Notes under the pieces: generated by a model
The model's database searches: none
What the model was told of the DNA's origin: nothing
Seen by the model: the letters and a program-made list of their open reading frames with translations, nothing else
Origin: Cohnella thailandensis
Lineage (GTDB): Bacteria > Bacillota > Bacilli > Paenibacillales > Paenibacillaceae
DNA: 64,000 bases
Assembly: GCF_014212135.1 (NCBI RefSeq)
Contig: NZ_JACJVQ010000017.1
Span: 186,001 to 250,000 of the forward strand
Reading direction: 5' to 3'
In this document: positions 55,967 to 62,977 of the stretch, in pieces
Layout: each line of letters begins with the position of its first letter
Position numbering within the stretch: the first letter of the stretch is position 1
Position numbers and translations under genes: made by a program

Positions 55967-57033
55967 CCGATAACGCGGATTCGCATGACGGCAAATCCTC
56001 CGTGAGAGAGCGCATCCTGGCGGCCGCGGTGGAGGCGTTCGCCTCCAGCGGCTTCGCGGGAACGCGGGTCGGGGAGATCGCCGTGAAGGCGAAGGTCAAC
56101 CAAGCGCTGATCTATTATTATTTCGAGTCCAAGGAGCGGCTTTACCAGGAGGTCTTGAACGGCTTGTTCGCGCAGTGGGAGGCGATGCTGAGCCGGCTCG
56201 ACTGGGAGGGCAAGGACGTGACGGCCTTCGTCCGCGAGTACATTCGCGCCCAGTACGAGATGAAGGTACGTATGCCGCACCTGTACAAGATCTTCCATTG
56301 GGAGACGCTCGAGGGCGGAGGGCTGTTCGAGAAGTACGCGTCCCCGGTGTGGACGCAGGACTTCTATGACATCGCGGGCAAGCTGGCAGGCTGGAAAACC
56401 GAAGGCGCGATCCGTCCGCAGGCGAACGAGAAGGTGCTGCTGTTTCTGATGTTCGGCATGATGGACCAATTCTACTTCCGCCGGGCGGAGGGGCTCGCTT
56501 CGATTCTCGGCAAGGACGGAAGCGAGGAACGGCTGCACGCGGACGTCGTCGAAGAGATGGTCGCGCTGACGCTGCACGGCGTGCTGCCGAAGGCCGAGCC
56601 GCCTCGGCGGGGGAGCGGGCGGCCGATCGTGACCGTCCTTGCGGAAGGCGAAGCCGAAGTACCCGAGGCCAGGCAGCTGCTGGAAGCGCTGAAGGATGCC
56701 GCGGGAGCGGAGCTGCGCGCGGTCGACGTTCGCGCTCCGGAAAAGGCGCTTGCGAACGATAGCGGGCTTGTTCTCCTTCTCGCGTCCACGTCCGTCGGAG
56801 AGATGCCGGCTTGGATTCGCGATTGGCTTGCGGCGCTTGCCCGCAACCGGTCCGCCGCGGAGGGAAGAGCCTTCGCGATCTGGACGATCGGCGAAGGAGC
56901 GGCGCCGGAACGGCTGCAGAGGCTGCTCGAAGAAACGTTCAACGAGCTCGGCGGCTTCGCGGTGTCGCGGCTTCGGGGGCAATCGCCCGGGGATTATGCG
57001 AAACGATGCATGAGTTGGATCAAGGCTCATTAA
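55963..57033 (+). CDS. TetR-family regulator with a C-terminal flavodoxin-like domain
   Basis: 356 residues, far longer than the usual 190-220. The TetR helix-turn-helix is at about 15-60 (VRERILAAAVEAFASSGFAG, VNQALIYYYFESKERLY), and the helical ligand domain runs to about 208. A further approximately 140 residues alternate strand and helix: IVTVLAEG, AELRAVDV, GLVLLLASTSVGEMPAWIRDW and FAIWTIGEG, then LLEETFNELGGFAV. This resembles flavodoxin/FMN-reductase folds but lacks a clear phosphate loop. It probably represses the operon via the 52788-52824 repeat. GTG 55963 overlaps the M20 stop. Confidence 0.85.
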   Translation: MTDNADSHDGKSSVRERILAAAVEAFASSGFAGTRVGEIAVKAKVNQALIYYYFESKERLYQEVLNGLFAQWEAMLSRLDWEGKDVTAFVREYIRAQYEMKVRMPHLYKIFHWETLEGGGLFEKYASPVWTQDFYDIAGKLAGWKTEGAIRPQANEKVLLFLMFGMMDQFYFRRAEGLASILGKDGSEERLHADVVEEMVALTLHGVLPKAEPPRRGSGRPIVTVLAEGEAEVPEARQLLEALKDAAGAELRAVDVRAPEKALANDSGLVLLLASTSVGEMPAWIRDWLAALARNRSAAEGRAFAIWTIGEGAAPERLQRLLEETFNELGGFAVSRLRGQSPGDYAKRCMSWIKAH

Positions 57034-57295
57034 CGAGAAAAGAAGGGTTCATGTAAAGAAAGCGTTATTTTATTGTCAGATAATTGATGGTTTTTGGGAA
57101 TAGTTCTGATTTTTTATGATTGAAACGTGATTATTGTTGACGGAATTAACATGCAATTCTATAATTGCCCTAAAGTCACTTATTTAAAGTTAGTTGCGAG
57201 TCATATTTCCTGACGCGAATTGCGACAGGGTCGCGCGAAAGCGTACCGCTCGCGATTCCCTGTCGATCCCGAGCCGAGATTAAGGAGGAGCCGGA
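57034..57295 (+). promoter_or_regulatory. Intergenic promoter region of the amidohydrolase-Rieske unit
   Basis: An AT-rich 262-base gap. TTGACG (57137-57142), 17 bases and TATAAT (57160-57165) form an excellent vegetative promoter. GCAATT (57153-57158) and AATTGC (57163-57168) are perfect 6-bp arms that straddle the -10, suggesting repression. The amidohydrolase ribosome binding site AAGGAGGAG lies at 57282-57290. Confidence 0.75.
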
Positions 57296-58399
57296 ATGTC
57301 TACTCTGCAAGCCGAAGCGTTGACCGAAGGAAAAAAAGAAAAGGCGGCGAGATTCCCGATTATCGATACGGACGTTCATGAGCGCATGGTGTCGATCGAG
57401 GACTTGCTTCCTTACATCAAGGAGCCTTTTCTCAGCTATATGAAGCATTGGACAGGCTGGGGCGAGTTGAAGTACACCCATCCGATCGGGGGCTCGCGAC
57501 TCGATTCGCTTCTGCCAAGCGGCAATGTTCCCGGCTCGGATTACGGCGTGCTGAAGGAGCAGCTGCTCGACAAATACGACATCGATTATGCGATTCTGAC
57601 GGGGTTGTTCTACCCGGCGACGATGGAAGCGCAGTTCGAACTGGCGGCGGAGCTGGCGTCCGCGTACAACGAATGGTACGTGCGCAATTGGCTGGAGAAG
57701 GACGACCGCTTCCTCGGCTCGATCCACGTCGCTCCCCAGATGCCGGAGACGGCGGTGCGCGAGATCGAGAAGTGGGGCGACCACCCGAAGATGGTGCAGG
57801 TGCTGCTTCCGATCGGAACGGCTCCGCTGGGCGATCCGTATTACCACAAGATCTACGAGGCGGCCCAACGCAAAAACCTGGTCATCGGCATGCATCAGGG
57901 CAATTCGGTGACGACGGGCTTCGGACAGCCGAGGTATTACGTGGAGTGGCACACGATTCTCTCGCAGGCGTTCATGGGCATGGCGGTCAACCTCATCCTG
58001 AACGGGGTGTTCGACAAGTATCCGGGAACCCGGGTCGCGATGATCGAAGGGGGCTTCACCTGGGTTCCGTCGCTCATGTGGCGCATGGATCACAATTACA
58101 AATCGCTTCGCTCCGAGGTGCCGTGGGTGAAGCGCCTGCCGAGCGAGTATATCAAGGAGCATTTCCGGTTCTCGACGCAGCCGATCGAAGACCCGAACCC
58201 GCAGCACATGCTCCGAATGGTGGAGATGATGGAGAGCGACGAGCTGCTCATGTTCTCGACGGACTACCCTCACTGGGATTTCGATTCGCCGACGCGCAGC
58301 CTTCCGACGACGTTCTCGGCGGAGCTTAAACGCAAGATTTTCTACGACAACGCCAAAAATTTCTATCGGTTGCCCGATTCTCCCAAGGCTGCGAGGTGA
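57296..58399 (+). CDS. Amidohydrolase-2 family protein (ACMSD-like decarboxylase/hydrolase)
   Basis: 367 residues, TIM barrel. The metal-site residues of the family are visible: Asp26-x-His28 in IDTDVH, His200 in GMHQGN and Asp323 in FSTDYPHWD. Family members include aminocarboxymuconate-semialdehyde decarboxylase, resorcylate decarboxylases and lactone or amide hydrolases acting on ring-cleavage products. It is followed at 7 bases by a small Rieske protein, a pairing that suggests one catabolic module. Its own promoter lies upstream. Confidence 0.87.
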   Translation: MSTLQAEALTEGKKEKAARFPIIDTDVHERMVSIEDLLPYIKEPFLSYMKHWTGWGELKYTHPIGGSRLDSLLPSGNVPGSDYGVLKEQLLDKYDIDYAILTGLFYPATMEAQFELAAELASAYNEWYVRNWLEKDDRFLGSIHVAPQMPETAVREIEKWGDHPKMVQVLLPIGTAPLGDPYYHKIYEAAQRKNLVIGMHQGNSVTTGFGQPRYYVEWHTILSQAFMGMAVNLILNGVFDKYPGTRVAMIEGGFTWVPSLMWRMDHNYKSLRSEVPWVKRLPSEYIKEHFRFSTQPIEDPNPQHMLRMVEMMESDELLMFSTDYPHWDFDSPTRSLPTTFSAELKRKIFYDNAKNFYRLPDSPKAAR

Positions 58400-58406
58400 C
58401 GGAAGA

Positions 58407-58763
58407 ATGAATCGAATGGTGGTTTGCGGCTCGGAGGAGATGGCTCCCGGCCAGAAGAGGGCGGTGCAGGTGGGCACTCGTTCCGTCGTGCTGGTCCGGC
58501 TGGGCAGCGGCGAATACTGCGCGCTGATGAACGCTTGCCCGCATCAAGGCGCTCCGCTGTCCGACGGGGAGTTGACGGGGACGACCTTGCCCTCTACAGT
58601 AGGAGAATACGTGTACGGCAAAGACGATCAGGTTCTTCGCTGTCCTTGGCATCGCTGGGAATTCGACGTGACGAGCGGCCAAGCATTGTTCAACGATAGA
58701 CGGGCTTGCGTCAAGCGGTACGAGGTGACGGTCGAAGAAGGGAACGTCGTCATCCATTATTGA
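58407..58763 (+). CDS. Small Rieske [2Fe-2S] protein
   Basis: 118 residues. Cluster ligands Cys44 and His46 (ACPHQGAP) and Cys79 and His82 (CPWHRWEF) are intact. The segment between the two pairs is 32 residues, about 15 longer than in classical Rieske ferredoxins, and contains GEYVYGKDDQ. It could deliver electrons to the Rieske oxygenase at 62978 or work with the adjacent amidohydrolase. It ends in a plain beta-strand, with no membrane anchor. deoR follows 20 bases later. Confidence 0.88.
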   Translation: MNRMVVCGSEEMAPGQKRAVQVGTRSVVLVRLGSGEYCALMNACPHQGAPLSDGELTGTTLPSTVGEYVYGKDDQVLRCPWHRWEFDVTSGQALFNDRRACVKRYEVTVEEGNVVIHY

Positions 58764-58783
58764 AGCGGAAATCGGAGGGCGTT

Positions 58784-59533
58784 ATGTCTCGTAACAGGGA
58801 GAGCGAAATTCTGAGGTATCTGAGTAAAAAATCGCCGATTACGGTCGAGGAGCTCGTCGGCTTGTTGCAGGTGTCGGAGGCGACGGTTCGCCGGGATCTG
58901 GTGCAGCTGGAGAATCAGGGGCTTATCTTGAAGCGCCGCGGCGAGGTGTCCTTGCCGGGACTCGGCGTGGAGCCCGTGTTCAATCAGCGGTTGAATCAGA
59001 ACGCGGTGCCGAAGCAGAGGATCGCTCAATACGCGGCGGGGCAGATCGCGGAAGGCGAAGTGATCGCTCTCGACGTGGGCACGACCACGGCCGCGCTGGC
59101 CAAGGAGCTGCTCAAGCGCAAGGGCATGACGATTTTTACTTACTCCCTTCAGATTGCCTCGATCCTGTCGCGGAGCCAGCACAACGTTTACGTCATCGGC
59201 GGCGGCTTCCGCAAGCAGGAGATGTCGATGGTCGGCTCGCTCGCGATCGAGATGATCAAGCAATTCCACTTCGATCGATTCTATCTCGGGCTGGGCGGCT
59301 TCTCCAAGGAGGAAGGGCCGACCGACTACGCGATAGAGGAAGTCGAGATCAAGCGGGCGCTGATCGAGCGTTCGAAGAGGGTCGTCGCTCTCGCCGACGG
59401 CTCAAAGTACGGAATGACTTCGCTGGTGAAGGTGTGCGAATACGACGACATCGACGAGCTGGTGACCAATGAGCCGGACGGCGTGTCGCTTGCCGACGAG
59501 CTTGGGCTTGGCGATAAAGTTACGCTGGTGTAA
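58784..59533 (+). CDS. DeoR-family transcriptional regulator
   Basis: 249 residues. The N-terminal winged helix-turn-helix (about 3-55: SKKSPITVEELVGLLQ, SEATVRRDLVQLE) is followed by a DeoR-C sugar-phosphate sensor domain with ALDVGTTTAALA, the VIGGGFRKQEMSMVG block and VALADGSKYG. Such regulators usually sense phosphorylated sugars and repress neighbouring uptake genes; the ABC importer follows. ATG 58784 has ATCGGAGGG upstream. Confidence 0.92.
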   Translation: MSRNRESEILRYLSKKSPITVEELVGLLQVSEATVRRDLVQLENQGLILKRRGEVSLPGLGVEPVFNQRLNQNAVPKQRIAQYAAGQIAEGEVIALDVGTTTAALAKELLKRKGMTIFTYSLQIASILSRSQHNVYVIGGGFRKQEMSMVGSLAIEMIKQFHFDRFYLGLGGFSKEEGPTDYAIEEVEIKRALIERSKRVVALADGSKYGMTSLVKVCEYDDIDELVTNEPDGVSLADELGLGDKVTLV

Positions 59534-59757
59534 AGAACGGCCTTTCCGTTGCGCGCGGAAGAGACTTGAGGCTCCGTTGGTTCGGGGGAACGTCTCGGTT
59601 CGGGTGGCGAAGGGCTTTTTTTACAGCCTATGAATGTTAGGTATTCGTTAATTAATGTAACTCAAAGTATCGATATCCCTCGCTATCCCCGATTTTACGT
59701 CATTTAAATTAACATTTCTTATCGACTTGACTCCATATGCCGGGGGTGATGGCTGCC
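59534..59757 (+). promoter_or_regulatory. Intergenic region upstream of the ABC importer
   Basis: A T7 tract near 59616-59622 with weak upstream pairing may end deoR transcription. The AT-rich part carries GTTAATTAATG (about 59647) and CATTTAAATTAAC (59701-59713). The latter combines two words also present in the operator region at 52785-52805. No clear -35/-10 pair could be fixed. Confidence 0.45.
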
Positions 59758-60636
59758 ATGAGGAAAAGTTTGTTCGAAGCGATCCGTCAGACCGTATTTA
59801 TGGGTCCCGCTGTCTTGGTGTACGTAACGATACTCCTGATTCCGCTCTTGCTCGGCTTGTATTATTCGATGACCGACTGGGACGGAGCCTCCTCGTCTTA
59901 TTCCTGGGTCGGCTTCGGCAATTACAAGGAAGCGCTGCTTGACGACCCGGACTTCGTTTATTCCTTCTGGTTCACGATCAAGATGACGCTCGTCATCGCC
60001 CTGCTCATGAATCTGATCGGCTTCGGCCTCGCCTTTCTCCTGACCAAGAAGCTTCGCTTCCGCAATCTGTGGCGAGCCGTCTTCTTTCTTCCGAACGTGC
60101 TAGGGGGACTGATTCTCGGGTTTCTATGGAACTTTATCTTCACCAAAGTCTTCGAAGCCATCGGAGAAGCGACGAATTGGCCCCTCTTCGCCATCGCTTG
60201 GCTGGGCAACGAGCACACCGCCTTCTGGTCGCTCGTGATCGTAAGCGTCTGGCACGGCCTCGGCTACGTCATGATCATCTATATCGCCGGCTTGGTCAAT
60301 ATCCCGACCGAGATTCGGGAGGCGGCGCAGATCGACGGGGCGACCGGCTGGCAATCGCTAACCCGGATTACCTTGCCTCTCATCATGGCTTCCGTCACGA
60401 TCTGCCTCTTCTGGACGATCAGCTCCACGCTGCGGATTTTCGACCTCAACTATTCCCTTACCGCGGGCGGTCCGTTCGGCTCGACCGAATCCGTCGCGAT
60501 GAACATTTATTACGAAGCTTTCCGGGATAACAACTTCGGCCTGGGCTCCGCGAAAGCCGTCATCTTCTTCCTGGTCGTCGTGGTCATTACGGCCGTGCAA
60601 GTGATCCTGACGAAGCGCAAGGAGGTGGAGGCATGA
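59758..60636 (+). CDS. Carbohydrate-type ABC transporter permease (MalF/UgpA-like)
   Basis: 292 residues, six membrane helices. The cytoplasmic EAA loop is EIREAAQIDGATGWQSLTRI, which docks the ATPase. The CUT1 subfamily imports oligosaccharides, polyols or glycosides. ATG 59758 has GGGGGTG 10 bases upstream; ATG 59737 and 59749 are in frame. The stop overlaps the next permease start (ATGA). Confidence 0.93.
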   Translation: MRKSLFEAIRQTVFMGPAVLVYVTILLIPLLLGLYYSMTDWDGASSSYSWVGFGNYKEALLDDPDFVYSFWFTIKMTLVIALLMNLIGFGLAFLLTKKLRFRNLWRAVFFLPNVLGGLILGFLWNFIFTKVFEAIGEATNWPLFAIAWLGNEHTAFWSLVIVSVWHGLGYVMIIYIAGLVNIPTEIREAAQIDGATGWQSLTRITLPLIMASVTICLFWTISSTLRIFDLNYSLTAGGPFGSTESVAMNIYYEAFRDNNFGLGSAKAVIFFLVVVVITAVQVILTKRKEVEA

Positions 60637-61466
60637 CCGGACGGCAATCGCGCAAGCGGCTGATCGCCGCGGAGTGGCTGCTCCTCGCCGTCTCCGTCGT
60701 CTTTCTCTATCCGTTGGCCCTGGCGCTCATCAACTCCTTAAAGACGATGAACGACATCCTGATGAACATGGGGTCGCTGCCGAAGGAGTATGTCTGGTCG
60801 AATTACAAGACGGCCTGGGAGGTGCTGGATTTTCCCCGCGCCTTGACGAATTCGCTCGCGATCGACGTCTTCAGCGTCCTTGGCGTCACGCTCATCTCCG
60901 CGATGTGCGCTTACCAGATCGTTAGGCGTCCCGGGCGGTTCAACCATGCGATGTTCGGTTTGTTCGTCGCGTCGATGGTCATTCCCTTTCATGCGATCAT
61001 GATCCCCCTTGTTCAGGTTCTGCGCGAGCTCGGCATGGTCAACAGCCTCTTCGGCATCGTTTACGCCTATTGGGGCTTGAGTCTCGCTTTCGCCATCTTT
61101 CTTTTCCACGGATTCGTCAAAGCATTGCCTTATGAGATCGAAGAAGCGGCTCTCGTCGACGGGGCAAGCATCTACAGCGTCTTTTTCCGGATCGTGCTGC
61201 CGCTGCTGAAGCCGATCGCGGCGACCGTCGTCATCATCAACGCGCTGTGGATCTGGAACGACTTCCTGCTTCCGATGATCGTGCTTCAAGGACCGGATAA
61301 CCGCACCATCCAGGTGGCGATCAATACGATGTTCGGCCAGTACATGAAGAGATGGGATGTCGCGCTTCCGGGAATCGTCATGTCGCTCGCTCCGAGCGTT
61401 CTGTTTTTCCTTCTCATGCAGCGCCAAATCGTCGAGGGTATATCGAGCGGGGGAATCAAGGGCTAG
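60633..61466 (+). CDS. Carbohydrate-type ABC transporter permease (MalG/UgpE-like)
   Basis: 277 residues, six membrane helices, with EAA loop EIEEAALVDGASIYSVFFRI. It pairs with the preceding permease to form the membrane channel. The ATG lies in GGTGGAGGCATGA, overlapping the upstream stop. No ATPase gene is present in the cluster, so a shared MsmX-type ATPase encoded elsewhere is expected. Confidence 0.94.
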   Translation: MTGRQSRKRLIAAEWLLLAVSVVFLYPLALALINSLKTMNDILMNMGSLPKEYVWSNYKTAWEVLDFPRALTNSLAIDVFSVLGVTLISAMCAYQIVRRPGRFNHAMFGLFVASMVIPFHAIMIPLVQVLRELGMVNSLFGIVYAYWGLSLAFAIFLFHGFVKALPYEIEEAALVDGASIYSVFFRIVLPLLKPIAATVVIINALWIWNDFLLPMIVLQGPDNRTIQVAINTMFGQYMKRWDVALPGIVMSLAPSVLFFLLMQRQIVEGISSGGIKG

Positions 61467-61572
61467 GCGGACGCGCCTCTCTCTTGCGCTCTTCTTCTCT
61501 GGATATATAAATGAAAGTCGGTTTTAGACAAAGAGAGCAGACGAAAGAGTAGATGAAACGGAGGAGAAAAGG

Positions 61573-62889
61573 ATGGGAAAACGGAAAAAGGCAGTTGCAT
61601 TCGCGGTTTTGGGAGGATCGCTTGCTTTGGCGCTGGCCGGTTGCGGCAGCTCGAACAACGACGGCGGCTCGGGGGCGGCTCCGGCCGAATCGTCTTCGTC
61701 CTCGGCTTCGGCTTCGGCGGAGAAGGCGACCTTGAATTTGTTCTTGAACCGTTCGGAGAGCGTCGACGCGTTCAAGAAGCTCAAAGAGATTTACGAAGCG
61801 GCTTACCCGAACATCACGCTGAACATCGAGACGGGACAGGGCGGGGAATTCAACACCAATCTGAAGACGAAGTTCGCCGCCGGCGCGGGCCCGGACATCT
61901 TCACGAACTCGGGCTTCACGGATCTGGATATCTGGGTCGACAAAATGGAAGACCTGACCGGCTCGGCCTGGGAAAGCGAGGTGCTGGACCGTTCGCTGGA
62001 CGGCATCACGAAGGACGGCAAGGTTTACGGCTATCCGCTGTCGATGGAAGGCTACGGCTTCATTTATAACAAGGATTATTTCGCCAAGGCGGGAATCGCC
62101 GAGGTTCCGAAGACGATGACCGAGCTGAAGGAGGCGGTCGCGAAGCTGGAGGCGGCGGGCATCAAGGCGTTCGTGCCGGATTACGCCAACTTCTACGTGC
62201 CCGGCGTGTTCGAGACGAACAACGCGGTGGCCAAGCAGCCCGATCCGGATCAGTTCCTCGCCGATCTGAAGTCGGGCGCCGCGAAAGTTACGGATAATCC
62301 TCTCTTCTCGGACATGCTCGATTTGGTCCAGCTGCAGGCCGACCACGCCAGCAAAAACCCGATGTCGATCGACTACACCGGAATGGTCACCGACTTCGCG
62401 GCCGGCGAGGGCGCGATCTCGTTCGGCTGCTCCTGCTCGCAGCCGCTTCTGGACCAAGCGCAGCCGGGCTTCGAGATCGGCGTGTTCGGCACCCCGCTGA
62501 ACGACGATGCCGACTTGAACGACCGGGTGTTTGTCCAAGTCTCCTCGTACCTGGCGATCAACAAGGATTCGAAAGTCAAAGAACAGGCAAAGCAGTTCAT
62601 CGATTGGCTGTACAGCTCCGAAGAAGGCCGCGAGTGGTACGTCAAGGACTTCCGCTATCTTCCCGTACTTAAGGGACTGGAGACGGACGCCGCCAGCCTG
62701 GGCACGATCGGAGCCGGAATCAAGGCCTATATGGACCAAGGCAAGTATTTGGCCTACGAGTATCCGAAATATCCGGAGGGCCTGACGACCGAGTGGGGCG
62801 ACACTCTCATCAAGATGATCGCGGGCAAGCTGGATAAGCAGCAGACGCTCGAAGAGCTCCAGGCGGTCTGGGAGAAAATGTCGAAGTAA
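61573..62889 (+). CDS. Extracellular solute-binding lipoprotein of the ABC importer
   Basis: 438 residues. The lipoprotein signal ends LALAGC (Cys24), followed by a Ser/Ala/Gly linker and a family 1 solute-binding fold (TLNLFLNRSES, GPDIFTNSGF, GYPLSMEGYGFIYNKDYF). The last is the standard sugar-binding-protein landmark. It captures the substrate outside the membrane. It lies after the permeases rather than before them, and about 90 bases before the Rieske oxygenase. GGAGGAGAAAAGG precedes the ATG. Confidence 0.93.
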   Translation: MGKRKKAVAFAVLGGSLALALAGCGSSNNDGGSGAAPAESSSSSASASAEKATLNLFLNRSESVDAFKKLKEIYEAAYPNITLNIETGQGGEFNTNLKTKFAAGAGPDIFTNSGFTDLDIWVDKMEDLTGSAWESEVLDRSLDGITKDGKVYGYPLSMEGYGFIYNKDYFAKAGIAEVPKTMTELKEAVAKLEAAGIKAFVPDYANFYVPGVFETNNAVAKQPDPDQFLADLKSGAAKVTDNPLFSDMLDLVQLQADHASKNPMSIDYTGMVTDFAAGEGAISFGCSCSQPLLDQAQPGFEIGVFGTPLNDDADLNDRVFVQVSSYLAINKDSKVKEQAKQFIDWLYSSEEGREWYVKDFRYLPVLKGLETDAASLGTIGAGIKAYMDQGKYLAYEYPKYPEGLTTEWGDTLIKMIAGKLDKQQTLEELQAVWEKMSK

Positions 62890-62896
62890 CGGGGTT

Positions 62897-62943
62897 GATC
62901 CGGTCGCCGGGACGGCGCGCATGCCGCATTCGGCGACCGGATC
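62897..62943 (+). other. Stem-loop between the binding protein and the Rieske oxygenase
   Basis: GATCCGGTCGCC (62897-62908) pairs with GGCGACCGGATC (62932-62943), 12 perfect bp with a GC-rich loop and no T tract. Such a hairpin may protect the 3' end of the binding-protein mRNA and lower oxygenase expression relative to it. Confidence 0.6.
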
Positions 62944-62977
62944 GGAATACGCATGCGATCGGGAGGAGGCTAACCTA

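Noticed and set aside
57057..57072. AGAAAGCGTTATTT resembling a catabolite-response (cre) site after the TetR gene
   Set aside because: It departs from the consensus at both ends and is far from the promoter at 57137, so it is too weak to call.
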